Shown: positions 1-9,436, numbered from the stretch's first letter. The stretch: 64,000 nt of DNA from Saccharofermentans sp. (GCA_024403855.1 JAKSRC010000003.1:1-64000); one strand, 5' to 3'. Made by a program: numbers and translations. Notes: generated from the letters alone by a model not told the origin.

Positions 1-111
1 GGAAACGTCATGCCGCTGTTAGCGGAATCAGCGTGCCGTCGGAGCGGAATTTGCAAAGCGGGGCTTTTCTAATTTCACACAACAAAACTCAAAACAAAGG
101 AGATTAAGAAA
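1..111. other. leader of the relaxase gene, possible oriT
   Basis: This stretch lies directly upstream of a MobV relaxase gene. It contains a small perfect inverted repeat (CCGCT-GTT-AGCGG near 13-25) and further GC-rich near-repeats (GGAGCGG and AAGCGGGG) up to about 70, then a clear AAAGGAG ribosome site. MobV relaxases usually nick an oriT just upstream of their own gene, so an origin of transfer here is plausible. No match to a known oriT core was recognised and the stretch is cut by the window edge. Confidence 0.3.
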
Positions 112-1104
112 ATGTCTTACGCAATTATGAGAATCAACAAATGCAAAGCCGGCGCTGTCGGCCGACTTGCAAAGCACCACGAACGAGAGAAAAAGGAATA
201 CAAGAGTAATCCTGATATCGATCTTACCCGCACGTCAGAGAACTTTCACATCAAGGGCCCGCCTGAAAGCTATAAGGGCTTTATTGATGCACGGATCCAG
301 GAAGTCGGATGCAAAGTTAGAAAAGACAGCGTTGTAATGCAGGACAGTATCTGTACAGCTTCACCAGAGTTCTTCCAAGGAAAGTCATTATATGAGACTT
401 CATTCTTCTTCCGAAGAGCTTACGAGTTTTATGCCAAAACTTTCGGCGAGGAAAATATCATTTCAGCAGTCGTCCATATGGATGAGAAAACACCGCACAT
501 GCACATATGCTTCGTGCCGATCACCAAAGACGGCCGACTGTCTTCCAAAAAGATCATAGGCGGGCCTCAGGGACTGGTGAAACTGCAGGATATGTTCTAC
601 GAGTACATGTCCATATATTTCCCCGAGCTCAAGAGAGGTATCCCGAAGCATCTGACTCACCGTAAACATCTTCCAACATACCTTTTCAAGAACGCGGACA
701 TGCTGATGGAGCATTTCGATGAGATCGCTCAGGCGATAAATGATATCGGACTCATCAAAGGCAAAGAGAAAAAGGCTCAAGCGATCGAACTGATATCACG
801 GTATGCGCCGGAGATGGCAAAGATGAAAGAGCAGATCAAGTCAGTAGATGACTATGTTACCACCCTGAAGAACACGTTAGATACGGAAAGAGATACCGGC
901 CGTTACTGGAAAGGAAAGACTGAGGAACTTGAAAAAGCGGTCAAAGAAAGAGACGGCAGGATTGATGAGCTCAGGGATAAGCAAAAACGGATACAGCAGA
1001 AACTGGATCTTCTGCCGCCGGGATTGCTGGAAGCGCTCGCAGCAGAAGAACAGGCACGAAGAAGATCAATCAACAGAAAGGATAGAGGCGGATTCGCCAG
1101 GTAA
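112..1104 (+). CDS. mobV: MobV-type relaxase (plasmid mobilisation / Pre protein)
   Basis: This is a DNA relaxase of the Mob/Pre (MobV) family, which nicks oriT to start conjugative mobilisation. The N-terminal part begins with the typical SYAIMRINK opening. The metal-binding HxDE...PHxH signature is at residues 122-131 (HMDEKTPHMH). The C-terminal third, about 230-310, is highly charged and predicted coiled coil. At 330 residues it is short for the family but the catalytic domain is complete. The start is supported by AAAGGAG upstream. Together with the downstream Xre regulator and large serine recombinase it marks an integrative mobilisable element that continues left of the window. Confidence 0.9.
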   Translation: MSYAIMRINKCKAGAVGRLAKHHEREKKEYKSNPDIDLTRTSENFHIKGPPESYKGFIDARIQEVGCKVRKDSVVMQDSICTASPEFFQGKSLYETSFFFRRAYEFYAKTFGEENIISAVVHMDEKTPHMHICFVPITKDGRLSSKKIIGGPQGLVKLQDMFYEYMSIYFPELKRGIPKHLTHRKHLPTYLFKNADMLMEHFDEIAQAINDIGLIKGKEKKAQAIELISRYAPEMAKMKEQIKSVDDYVTTLKNTLDTERDTGRYWKGKTEELEKAVKERDGRIDELRDKQKRIQQKLDLLPPGLLEALAAEEQARRRSINRKDRGGFAR

Positions 1105-1108
1105 TGAA

Positions 1109-1327
1109 ATGAAAAGAAATACACAAATAACATGCAAAGACGGAATTAAGAAATACGACAAATGGAGCGGTCTTGCCGATTTCCTGGCAAGGATGATCGA
1201 AAAGTACGGAGACAGTCTCGGTCTCGATAATCTGCCAACTCCTGAATGCGTGAAGAATTATGACAATCGGGCAGAAGTCTTAAGAAGATATGCTGAACTG
1301 CTTGCCAAAATATACGCAAAACATTGA
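1109..1327 (+). CDS. small conserved-looking protein, unknown function
   Basis: A 72-residue, soluble, charged protein. Its ATG lies 5 bp after the relaxase stop codon, so the two are very likely cotranscribed and possibly translationally coupled; no strong separate ribosome site is seen. I chose this ATG over an in-frame start inside mobV because the upstream extension only repeats the relaxase sequence in another frame. The family is not recognised. Its position between a relaxase and an Xre regulator suggests an accessory role in mobilisation or copy control, which is inference only. Confidence 0.6.
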   Translation: MKRNTQITCKDGIKKYDKWSGLADFLARMIEKYGDSLGLDNLPTPECVKNYDNRAEVLRRYAELLAKIYAKH

Positions 1328-1391
1328 TTGACAAGCAAGAATGCCTCTGATAATCTGTACGCATAAACGTACAGGAATAAGGAGGCTATAC

Positions 1392-1721
1392 ATGACTATA
1401 AATGAAAGACTTTTTAAGGTTATGAATGATAAAGGAATAAGTATAAGGGAGCTGTCGCGAAGGACCGGCATTACAGCCAGCACTATCAGTGATTGGAATA
1501 CCAAGCACACTAATCCTACGGCGGAGAAGATTCCGGTTGTTTGTGATGCATTGGGAATAACTACGTCTTATCTGCTTAGAGGAAAGGAAGAATCAAAGAC
1601 AGATTATGTGTTTACAGACGAAGAGATAAACCTGATCGAAGCCTTCAGGAATACAGATGACGGAGCAAAGAAACGTCTCCTTGCATACTTCAAGCATATG
1701 AGCAAAAAGAAAGAAGGATAA
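1392..1721 (+). CDS. Xre-family helix-turn-helix regulator
   Basis: A 109-residue DNA-binding protein of the Xre/Cro-CI family. The HTH occupies about residues 14-48 (ELSRRTGITASTISDWNTK). The C-terminal half is charged and probably mediates dimerisation. The start at 1392 has an ideal GGAGG site 7 bp upstream; the longer reading frame beginning at 1341 lacks one. It ends 2 bp before the serine recombinase gene, so both are one operon, and it probably controls excision or recombinase expression of the mobile element. That role is inferred from position. Confidence 0.85.
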   Translation: MTINERLFKVMNDKGISIRELSRRTGITASTISDWNTKHTNPTAEKIPVVCDALGITTSYLLRGKEESKTDYVFTDEEINLIEAFRNTDDGAKKRLLAYFKHMSKKKEG

Positions 1722-1723
1722 TA

Positions 1724-3400
1724 ATGATCGAAAAGAAAAAGGTATATATGTATACCCGTGTATCAACTGCGATGCAAGTTGACGGGTATTCGCTTGATGC
1801 CCAAAAGAGCAGAATGCGTTCTTATGCGGAGTTCAATAATTTCGAGATAGTCGGTGAATATGAGGATGCCGGTAAATCCGGAAAGTCTGTTGAAGGCAGA
1901 CCTGCTTTTACGCAGATGATCAAGGACATTACAGATGGCAAAGACAATGTTTCTTATGTTCTTGTATTCAAGCTTTCAAGATTCGGCAGGAATGCTGCGG
2001 ATGTTTTATCGACACTTCAGATAATGCAGGACTTTGATGTTAATCTGATCTGTGTTGAAGACGGTATCGATTCGTCCAAGGATGCAGGCAAACTGATCAT
2101 ATCCGTATTATCCGCAGTTGCAGAGATCGAGCGTGAGAATATCAAGATCCAGACAATGGAAGGAAGAATACAGAAGGCTCGTGAAGGCAAGTGGAACGGT
2201 GGCTTTGCTCCCTATGGATACAAATTAGAAAATGGCAGATTAATTGTTGTAGAAGATGAAGCGGAAATAATACGCATTATCTTCGATAAGTATGTGAATA
2301 CTGAGCTGGGTATTAATGGCATTGCAAAGTATTTGCAGAAACATGGATATACAAAACTGATCAGACACACAGGAAAGACGGAACTTATAGCTGCTTCTTT
2401 CATCAAATTCGTACTGCACAACCCTGTTTACAACGGAAAGATTGCGTTCGGGAGAAGGAAGACAGAAAAGGTTCATGGAACTCGAAATGAATACAAAACT
2501 GTCAACCAAAAGGAATATCTGCTTGTTAACGGGCTGCATGAAGCAATTGTGGACGATGATATGTGGGCATTGGTTCAGGCTAAGCTTGAATTGAATACAA
2601 GAAAATATGTCAGAAACGTAGACGGCCGCAATGGAAAGAACCATCTTCTTACTGGGTTATTGCGTTGTCCCGAATGTGGTGCGCCGATGTATCACAATAT
2701 CACAAGGAAGAAGAAAAAGACCGGCGGACATTATAAGGAATATTCATATTATGCATGCAAGCACCGCTACGGGATAAAAGGCCATAAATGCAGTTATAAC
2801 AAACAGGTAAGTGCTGACTTGATCGAATCTGCTGTAAATGAAGTCATAATTAAGCTTGTGAGAAAGCCTGAGTTTGCTGACATTATGAAGAGCCGTATTA
2901 ACTCAAAGGTGGATACTGTAGAGTTGGATAAGGAAATAGCAGCATTAGAGGCTGAACTAAGAAGGATAATTACGCTGAAGAGCAAACTCATTGAAGAATC
3001 AGATGCACTTGATCCTGAGGATAAGCACTTTGAACGTATGAAGAATGATTTATCTGACAGAATATATAAGTTATATGACAAGATAGATGAGATTGAGGAA
3101 AGCCTGAATACCGCAAGAAAGAAGAAAATTGCGATCAATACTGCAAAGCTTGAAGCAGATAACATCTATAAAACGCTTATGTATTTCGATACCTTATATT
3201 ATAGGATGAACAAGGATGAGCAGAGGGAACTTCTTTCAATACTGATTAATGAGATCAAAATTTATAATGAGAAGCAACCAAATGGTCAATGGCTGAAAGA
3301 GATTAGTTTCTCGTTGCCAATCATAGCTGATGAGCAACTCTATATGAGTTTGGACAACGGAAATCACGTTGAGACGATAGCTATTCTTTCCAAGGCTTAA
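1724..3400 (+). CDS. large serine recombinase (site-specific integrase)
   Basis: A 558-residue large serine integrase that would catalyse integration and excision of the mobile element. The resolvase catalytic domain spans about 5-150 with the nucleophile Ser14 in YTRVS and the conserved YSLDAQ and KLSRFGRN segments. A recombinase domain follows at about 165-290. A zinc ribbon starts near 315 (CPECGAP, later YYACKHR and a further Cys). A coiled coil lies at about 400-460, as in integrases that use it to control directionality. The gene looks intact. Such genes usually sit next to their attachment site, so the element boundary is expected just downstream. Confidence 0.95.
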   Translation: MIEKKKVYMYTRVSTAMQVDGYSLDAQKSRMRSYAEFNNFEIVGEYEDAGKSGKSVEGRPAFTQMIKDITDGKDNVSYVLVFKLSRFGRNAADVLSTLQIMQDFDVNLICVEDGIDSSKDAGKLIISVLSAVAEIERENIKIQTMEGRIQKAREGKWNGGFAPYGYKLENGRLIVVEDEAEIIRIIFDKYVNTELGINGIAKYLQKHGYTKLIRHTGKTELIAASFIKFVLHNPVYNGKIAFGRRKTEKVHGTRNEYKTVNQKEYLLVNGLHEAIVDDDMWALVQAKLELNTRKYVRNVDGRNGKNHLLTGLLRCPECGAPMYHNITRKKKKTGGHYKEYSYYACKHRYGIKGHKCSYNKQVSADLIESAVNEVIIKLVRKPEFADIMKSRINSKVDTVELDKEIAALEAELRRIITLKSKLIEESDALDPEDKHFERMKNDLSDRIYKLYDKIDEIEESLNTARKKKIAINTAKLEADNIYKTLMYFDTLYYRMNKDEQRELLSILINEIKIYNEKQPNGQWLKEISFSLPIIADEQLYMSLDNGNHVETIAILSKA

Positions 3401-3515
3401 ATATAATTTTTGGAAAAATTTAAATTCTTTGCAACACTTCCAAAATCCCAATTGTATTAATAGTAGATCGAAAAAAAGATCAAGATAATACACATGCATA
3501 GGGAGAAAAAAGTTT
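3401..3515. other. gap after integrase; candidate attachment-site region
   Basis: An AT-rich gap of 115 bp between the serine integrase and the stefin-like lipoprotein gene. Large serine integrases are commonly encoded at the edge of their element, so attR or attL probably lies here. The other element end is outside the window, so no direct repeat can be shown. AGGGAGAAAAAAG before 3516 is the ribosome site of the next gene. Confidence 0.3.
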
Positions 3516-4208
3516 ATGAAGAAGACAGCACTTGTTTTATTGTTAGCAGCAGCTTGCTGCATGTCCATGGTTGGTTGCAAAGCTAAGCAGAATTCAACCA
3601 ATAATGGTGAAGTAATTGGCGGATACGTACAGGAATATGCCGGTTCGATAGATGCCAATGCGCAGAAGGCATTTGATAAGGCGATGGAGGATTATACCGG
3701 AGGAAAGTTCGAGCCAATTACTGTATTGGGCACACAGGTTGTTGCAGGAACGAATTATGCAATTCTCTGTAATGAGACTCTGATGACCCAGAATGCAGAA
3801 CAGGCATTAAAGATTGTGGTTATTTTCGAGGATTTGGATGGCAGTGCATCTGTTCTTAGCGTAAATGATTTCAGTGCTGATAATGTTTTGCCATCGAATG
3901 CATCAGGGGAAGTTGGAGATGGTGCATGGATGGTGCCTGAGACTGTAACGGCTCCTGATCTTGATAAGACTAAACAGGCTGCTTTTGATAAGGCCTATGA
4001 AGAATTTGTTGGTTCAAACATAGAAGTTATGGCTTATTTGGGATCACAGGTCGTAGCGGGAACCAACTATCGTTATTTATGCAAGGTAACACCTGTAGTT
4101 CCGGATGCAGTTTCTACACTTCAGTTAGTGGTTGTGTACGAAGATTTAGAGGGAAATGCTTCCTTTGAGAACTTTTATCCTGTAGATATTGCAGCATACA
4201 TCAAATAA
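3516..4208 (+). CDS. lipoprotein with two stefin/cystatin-like domains
   Basis: A 230-residue secreted lipoprotein: signal peptide with lipobox ending at Cys21 (MVGC), then two homologous domains. Both carry the exact QVVAGTNY hairpin (residues 74-81 and 178-185), which matches the QxVxG inhibitory loop of stefins. Domain 1 also has a Gly-Gly pair shortly before its first helix (35-36), as stefins do. Each domain reads helix (AFDKAxExx), beta strand, QVVAGTNY, then further strands (LKIVVIFEDL, LQLVVVYEDL). Stefins inhibit papain-type cysteine proteases, so a surface-tethered tandem protease inhibitor is the likely role (inference). It is followed by an ECF sigma factor and a membrane protein. 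Confidence 0.85.
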   Translation: MKKTALVLLLAAACCMSMVGCKAKQNSTNNGEVIGGYVQEYAGSIDANAQKAFDKAMEDYTGGKFEPITVLGTQVVAGTNYAILCNETLMTQNAEQALKIVVIFEDLDGSASVLSVNDFSADNVLPSNASGEVGDGAWMVPETVTAPDLDKTKQAAFDKAYEEFVGSNIEVMAYLGSQVVAGTNYRYLCKVTPVVPDAVSTLQLVVVYEDLEGNASFENFYPVDIAAYIK

Positions 4209-4277
4209 CGCATTCTTGTTTTCAATATCCATATCTCTTAATATTAATGCATATATACAAAAAGGGAGCATGTGTGT

Positions 4278-4904
4278 ATGCAGGGAGTTATGGATTCTCA
4301 TTTGATGCGATATTCAATAGCTGAACTGTATGCTCAGATGTTTTCATATGTATCACTCAGTCGTCAGTCAGATGCTTCCGGCACGAAGAGTTCGGTGCAG
4401 AAGCTGACAGATATCCGTGACAGAAGTGAAAATGAGCGATTGGCTCGTCATTATCTGGATGATTATGGTAATGCTATGTATCGTCTGGCATACAGTTATA
4501 TTCATAACGAATTAGATGCGGAAGAGATCGTTCAGGATGCTATTATCAACGTTCTGCAGAAAAAGATTTCTTTTGAAGGGGAGGCCCATGAGAAGTCCTA
4601 TCTGTTATCTACGGTGGCAAACCTTTCAAAGAATCGAATCAAATACAATCAGTTGAGAGAAACAGAAGAACTGTCGGAAGAACTTACAGGAGATAATCGA
4701 GAGGACTTAAGATATATCTGGGACGCGGTGAAACAGCTTCCCGATCAGTACAGGGAAGTTATTCACCTCTTCTATTATGAGGGATATCAGGCGGTGGAGA
4801 TTTCTAAGATTCTTGGTCGAAAAGAAGCAACGGTTCGTTCTGATTTGAGTCGTGGTCGAAATCTTTTGAAAACGATTTTAAAGGAGGAATACGATTTTGA
4901 GTAA
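4278..4904 (+). CDS. ECF-type RNA polymerase sigma factor
   Basis: A sigma-70 family protein with only regions 2 and 4, as in extracytoplasmic-function sigma factors. Region 2 is recognisable from ARHYLDDYGNAMYRLAYS to the AEEIVQDAIINVLQ segment; region 4 from LPDQYREVIHLFYYEGYQ to the HTH around ATVRSDLSRGR. The start at 4278 is chosen because AGGGAGC lies about 9 bp upstream; the frame can be opened 6 bp earlier with GTG. About 55 extra N-terminal residues precede region 2. It overlaps the next gene by 8 bp, which encodes a single-pass membrane protein likely to be its anti-sigma factor. Confidence 0.9.
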   Translation: MQGVMDSHLMRYSIAELYAQMFSYVSLSRQSDASGTKSSVQKLTDIRDRSENERLARHYLDDYGNAMYRLAYSYIHNELDAEEIVQDAIINVLQKKISFEGEAHEKSYLLSTVANLSKNRIKYNQLRETEELSEELTGDNREDLRYIWDAVKQLPDQYREVIHLFYYEGYQAVEISKILGRKEATVRSDLSRGRNLLKTILKEEYDFE

Positions 4905-5547
4905 ATATGACGAAATCATGGATTATGTTACTCTTACGGATGAGAAAAAAGATCGTATTCTGAGTTATGTTTTAGAAAATGTAGACGAGAAGGCGGTGAA
5001 GAGATCTTCTCGATATATATGGATACCTATTGTATCAATAGCTGTGGCTTGTGCGTGCCTATTGGTTGTTCTGGTACCAAGTCGACTGTTTAATAAAAGC
5101 CCCATTGGTACGACCGAGGTACAGGGTAATGGCAATGATAATGTTGGCGGATTCACCTATGAGGAGTACTCGAGTATTGAGGAACTGTGTGCCAGATATA
5201 ATTACGATATAAAGGAATTACAGGGGATTCCATTCACCGTGCGTGAAACGAAGTATGTAGCTTATGGCAGATATCCTGAGATTCAGTATCGTGGTGATGG
5301 TGAGAACAACATAATCTATTATCGAACTTATACGGAAACCGGAGATCAATCGGGATACTATGGTGAAATGGAATATGATCTGGACACGGCAATGGATGTA
5401 GCCGGCACCACTGTTGGAATCGAAGGCTATGGGGAAACTGTAATTGTATGTTATTGGAGTGACGATAATTATACCCATTCAGTTGTTTGTATATCAGGCA
5501 TGACAAAGGAACAGGTAAGAAATATGGTACAGACCATGATGTCCTGA
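4897..5547 (+). CDS. single-pass membrane protein, probable anti-sigma factor
   Basis: A 216-residue protein: cytoplasmic N-terminal 40 residues, one membrane helix at about 41-60, then a 155-residue extracytoplasmic domain rich in Tyr, Asp and Glu. The start is TTG at 4897 with AAGGAGG 10 bp upstream, overlapping the sigma gene by 8 bp, so the two are translationally coupled. The arrangement is that of a membrane-anchored anti-sigma factor. The cytoplasmic part is short and has no recognisable HxxxCxxC zinc anti-sigma motif, so the anti-sigma role rests on gene order and topology. Confidence 0.75.
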   Translation: MSKYDEIMDYVTLTDEKKDRILSYVLENVDEKAVKRSSRYIWIPIVSIAVACACLLVVLVPSRLFNKSPIGTTEVQGNGNDNVGGFTYEEYSSIEELCARYNYDIKELQGIPFTVRETKYVAYGRYPEIQYRGDGENNIIYYRTYTETGDQSGYYGEMEYDLDTAMDVAGTTVGIEGYGETVIVCYWSDDNYTHSVVCISGMTKEQVRNMVQTMMS

Positions 5548-5629
5548 GTATAGTTGATAAATAGAAGGGTTCCTTCACGGAAACGGGACGTGTATAGCAT
5601 TTATTGAGCAGATAGCAGCGAGGATATAC

Positions 5630-8600
5630 ATGATTATGAAGAGACTAAAATTATTGATTGCATGCATTATGAGCATCATTGCGATTGCCATAATCGGAAA
5701 TTTGCCTCCCTTTGTAACAACATCAAATGCGGCAGAGCAGCAGGTGATCGGGGAATTAAAATATGAATTCGATGAGAGCAATCACACTGCTAAGGTAGTT
5801 GGTAATAGATATACCTTTTCCAGCATTACGATTCCGGAGAAAGTAACCTATAACAATGTGGAATATACGGTTACTGAGATTGGAGCATTTGCATTCATTA
5901 GCTGCAGCAACTTAACATCTGTCAGCATTCCGTCAAGTGTAGTGAAAATTGGAAACTCAGCTTTTTATGAGTGTGGTGCTTTGACAACGGTTAATCTTCC
6001 CAATGATCTAAAAACAATAGATTTATGTGCATTTGTTAATTGCAGCAGTCTGGAAAGCATTACCATCCCAAGTAACATAACAAGTATCGGGTATGGTGCA
6101 TTTATAAACTGCACCAGCCTTAAGGCCTTGCATATTCCGGCGGGAGTAACCGTTGCAGATGGTTATGATATCTTCCGTGGATTAAGTGGCCTGAAGGAAG
6201 TAACTATGCCATCTTATTGGACCAGCATACCGGAATATGCATTTGAAGATTGCAGCAGTCTGGAAAGCATCACTATCCCAAGTAACATAACAAGTATCGG
6301 TAATAGTGCATTTGCAGACTGCACCAGCCTAAAGACCGTAACAATCGAAGATGGATTAACCAGTATTTCGGATGCAACCTTCACAGCTTGTACAAGTTTG
6401 ACGAGTATCAGTATTCCAGGTAGTGTCACAAGTATTGGAAGCGCGGCATTTAGAGCTTGTACAAGTTTGACGAGTATCAGTATACCGGGCAGTGTTACAA
6501 GTATTGGGGATATTGCATTTTACGGTTGTACAAATCTATTCGACATTACTATGGCGGAGGGAGTAACCTCCATTGGTTCTGGTGCATTTTTCGGTACTTC
6601 AATCAGCCGCATTGTAATACCGAACAGTGTAACAAGTATGGGAAGTGATGTATTTGGCAATTGTGGAAATTTGTCAGAGGTTAAGATTGGAACAGGATTA
6701 ACCAGCATCCCGGCTTCGGCATTTATCTATTGCACATCCCTTCGAAGCATCGTAATCCCGTCTAACGTGAAGTCTATTGGAGATTCTGCATTTGCTAACT
6801 GTACGGAATTAAGCAATGTTCAGTTTGCACTTGGATTGGAATCCATTGGTGCCGACGCATTTTCGGGTGATGAGAATTATGGTTGTCCGAATTTGCAAAG
6901 TGTTATACTACCCGTATCGGTTACTTCTATTGGTAGTAAGGCTTTTTATTATACAAATGTCAGACAACACAATGTTCATCTGAACTGTAAGGCTACTGTT
7001 GCAAGTGATGCATTTAAATCTGACTATGAAGGTCCTTATAAACGTGATATGCATGACATGACAACTGCTACAAATGATATTAGCAACAATCATACGGGAA
7101 TATGTGCAAATTGTGGCCAGACAGTCGTTTCCCCACATGTTTATGATAATGCCTGTGATGCGACCTGTAACGTCTGCGGATATACAAGAACAGACCTGCA
7201 TGATTATAGAGTTATAAGTGCGAAAGAACACAGATGCTCAATCTGTGGCGATACGAAAAAACACACCATATACAATGCAGATGGTTCGATTGATACAATG
7301 AAGGAATCATGCTCGGACTGTAAGGATGCTCATGGCTTTGCTGTAAAGAACATCGCATACGAAGGTCTTACTATTACCATTACGAATCCAACCTATGATG
7401 GAACTAAAAAAACACCTGATATTTCTGTTATTGGCTTGAAGAAGAACAAACAATATGCTGTATCTGTTGATGATAAGGCAGATGTCTCCACTACCGATTA
7501 CACCGTAAAGATTACAGGCGTTTTCAATGGTTCAGGCGTGTTTACAAGTTACGTGGGCGAACTTACAAAGACCTGGAATGTAGAACCTAGCAGCCCAGTT
7601 ATCGGTACAGTTTCTTATAGTGGTGGAACATTATATGATACGACCGATTTAAGCGAGGTCGTTTTGACAAGAAGCGATGCTTCCATACCGGGAGAATTAA
7701 AGCTTACTGCAAGTGAACTTACCATTGGAACTGCTTCTTACGAATGGAAGTTTGTACCAACAAGCTTAAATTACAAGGAAATCATAGGAAGCATTCAGCT
7801 TACAGTTGTGAAAGATGTATTGGAAGGCATAGCGATTAAGACGAATCCTGCCAAGATGACATATACACATGGGGATTCCTTTGATAAGACGGGACTTGTT
7901 GTAACAGCGACATTTTCGAGCCATAGTGAAGATATAACTGCTTCCTCTGTAGTAGTTACAGGCAGTACGCTAAATGCAGGTCAGACTTTTATCGAGATCA
8001 GTTATACAAAGGATGGTATTACGAAGAAATGTGACCTGACGGGTCTTGTAGTTAATAAGAAGATCATTGATATTTCAGGTGCATATTGGAATGTGGGCAA
8101 CTACACCTACACAGGCGAGCCTCAAGGCCCAAGTTTAGAAGGATTGCCTGCTGGAGTTGTTGTAGTCACTGTTACAGGAGACAGTGCAACCATGGCCAAT
8201 ACTTATATCGCATCTGCAACTCTTGGACTTGCAGATGGATATAACAGTAGTTTCTATGAATTATCAGGAACCAACCCTGTGACAGCAAGCTGGAGTATTG
8301 AAAAAGCCGAGAAACCGTCGAACACTCCGGTAGACACATTAAACTATCTGGTAAAGAATGGTAAGAAACTTAGTGATGTGGAATTGCCTGCCGGTTGGAG
8401 CTGGGAAGATGGAACGGCCGTTCTTCCAACCGCAGAAGAAACCGTTACAGCAAAGGCTGTATATACAGCATCGGATGCCGGTAATTATGTGACAACCGAA
8501 AAAACAATCACTATTACCATGACAACATGCTCGCATCCTACAAATAAGGTTTCAGTGATTACCGATAAAGAAGCCACTTGTGTGACAGCAGGTTTGGCTC

Positions 8601-9400
8601 ATAAGTATTGTGCTTCCTGTGATATGGATATTGAGTCAAATATTCAGATTCCTGCTAAAGGACATGCTTTTACAACAAAGGCATCTGAAAAAATAGCTAC
8701 AGATGCAACCTGTACTAAGGCGGCTACCTATTATGTTAAATGTGACAGGTGCGATGCCGTTGATACAGTTAAGACAGTTGTGGTGGGTGATCCCCTAGGT
8801 CATAAATATGCCGGATGGACTTATTGCGACAAAGAAAAACATCAGCGTATATGTGCGAATGATGACAGTCATGTCGAGACAGCAGACCATGTATTTGCAG
8901 ATAATAAATGTGTAGATTGTGGCTACGAGAAGAAGTTTGAAGAGTACGATATGGCACAGGGCGCTGACAGCTCATGGGAAAAGGGAAGCAAGGACGGCCT
9001 TGTTTTCGGTTCTGCGGCAACCTCTGATAAGTTTGTGTGCGTTAAGGTCGATGGAGAGATGATTGATGCTTCAAATTACAAGGTTGAATCAGATCCAGCT
9101 AAGATCACACTTTTGGATTCTTACCTGGAATCATTAAGCGATGGCGAACACAGAATCGAGATTGTTTATACTGATGGTAGCGCAACCTCAAAGTTTACTG
9201 TCCGAACTGCGAATGAGCCGGTTGAGCCGACTGAATCGGACGTTCCTAATGGGCCTGAAAAACCGACTGAACCGGAAGAACCGACTACAGGCGATAATAA
9301 ACAGATCATCTGGGTATTGGTACCTGTACTTGTACTTGTTCTTGGTGCCGGAATTGCAGTGGCGGGAATAAGTGTATATCGTAAGAGAACGAATAAATAA
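5630..9400 (+). CDS. BspA-like leucine-rich repeat surface protein with C-terminal anchor helix
   Basis: A 1256-residue secreted surface protein. A signal peptide covers about residues 1-35. BspA/LRR_5-type repeats (units like ITSIGxxAFxxCTSLxSIxIPxSV) run to about residue 450. Next come Cys-pair modules (CANCG, CNVCG, CSICG), Ig-like and MBG-like beta domains at about 600-950 including one Big_3-like unit, then more CxxC modules. A Pro/Glu/Thr linker leads to a membrane helix at about 1228-1250 and a KRTNK tail; no LPXTG motif is seen. BspA proteins mediate adhesion to host or feed surfaces. Near-identical repeats inside 6241-6500 suggest recent internal duplication. It lies after the sigma/anti-sigma pair and may be its target. 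Confidence 0.9.
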   Translation: MIMKRLKLLIACIMSIIAIAIIGNLPPFVTTSNAAEQQVIGELKYEFDESNHTAKVVGNRYTFSSITIPEKVTYNNVEYTVTEIGAFAFISCSNLTSVSIPSSVVKIGNSAFYECGALTTVNLPNDLKTIDLCAFVNCSSLESITIPSNITSIGYGAFINCTSLKALHIPAGVTVADGYDIFRGLSGLKEVTMPSYWTSIPEYAFEDCSSLESITIPSNITSIGNSAFADCTSLKTVTIEDGLTSISDATFTACTSLTSISIPGSVTSIGSAAFRACTSLTSISIPGSVTSIGDIAFYGCTNLFDITMAEGVTSIGSGAFFGTSISRIVIPNSVTSMGSDVFGNCGNLSEVKIGTGLTSIPASAFIYCTSLRSIVIPSNVKSIGDSAFANCTELSNVQFALGLESIGADAFSGDENYGCPNLQSVILPVSVTSIGSKAFYYTNVRQHNVHLNCKATVASDAFKSDYEGPYKRDMHDMTTATNDISNNHTGICANCGQTVVSPHVYDNACDATCNVCGYTRTDLHDYRVISAKEHRCSICGDTKKHTIYNADGSIDTMKESCSDCKDAHGFAVKNIAYEGLTITITNPTYDGTKKTPDISVIGLKKNKQYAVSVDDKADVSTTDYTVKITGVFNGSGVFTSYVGELTKTWNVEPSSPVIGTVSYSGGTLYDTTDLSEVVLTRSDASIPGELKLTASELTIGTASYEWKFVPTSLNYKEIIGSIQLTVVKDVLEGIAIKTNPAKMTYTHGDSFDKTGLVVTATFSSHSEDITASSVVVTGSTLNAGQTFIEISYTKDGITKKCDLTGLVVNKKIIDISGAYWNVGNYTYTGEPQGPSLEGLPAGVVVVTVTGDSATMANTYIASATLGLADGYNSSFYELSGTNPVTASWSIEKAEKPSNTPVDTLNYLVKNGKKLSDVELPAGWSWEDGTAVLPTAEETVTAKAVYTASDAGNYVTTEKTITITMTTCSHPTNKVSVITDKEATCVTAGLAHKYCASCDMDIESNIQIPAKGHAFTTKASEKIATDATCTKAATYYVKCDRCDAVDTVKTVVVGDPLGHKYAGWTYCDKEKHQRICANDDSHVETADHVFADNKCVDCGYEKKFEEYDMAQGADSSWEKGSKDGLVFGSAATSDKFVCVKVDGEMIDASNYKVESDPAKITLLDSYLESLSDGEHRIEIVYTDGSATSKFTVRTANEPVEPTESDVPNGPEKPTEPEEPTTGDNKQIIWVLVPVLVLVLGAGIAVAGISVYRKRTNK

Positions 9401-9436
9401 TTGGATTATTCCGTCAAAGTCTGATGATAACTTTCT

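Noticed and set aside
463-780. Minus-strand frame within the relaxase gene
   Set aside because: It lies fully inside a well-supported gene and has no start signal or recognisable domain.
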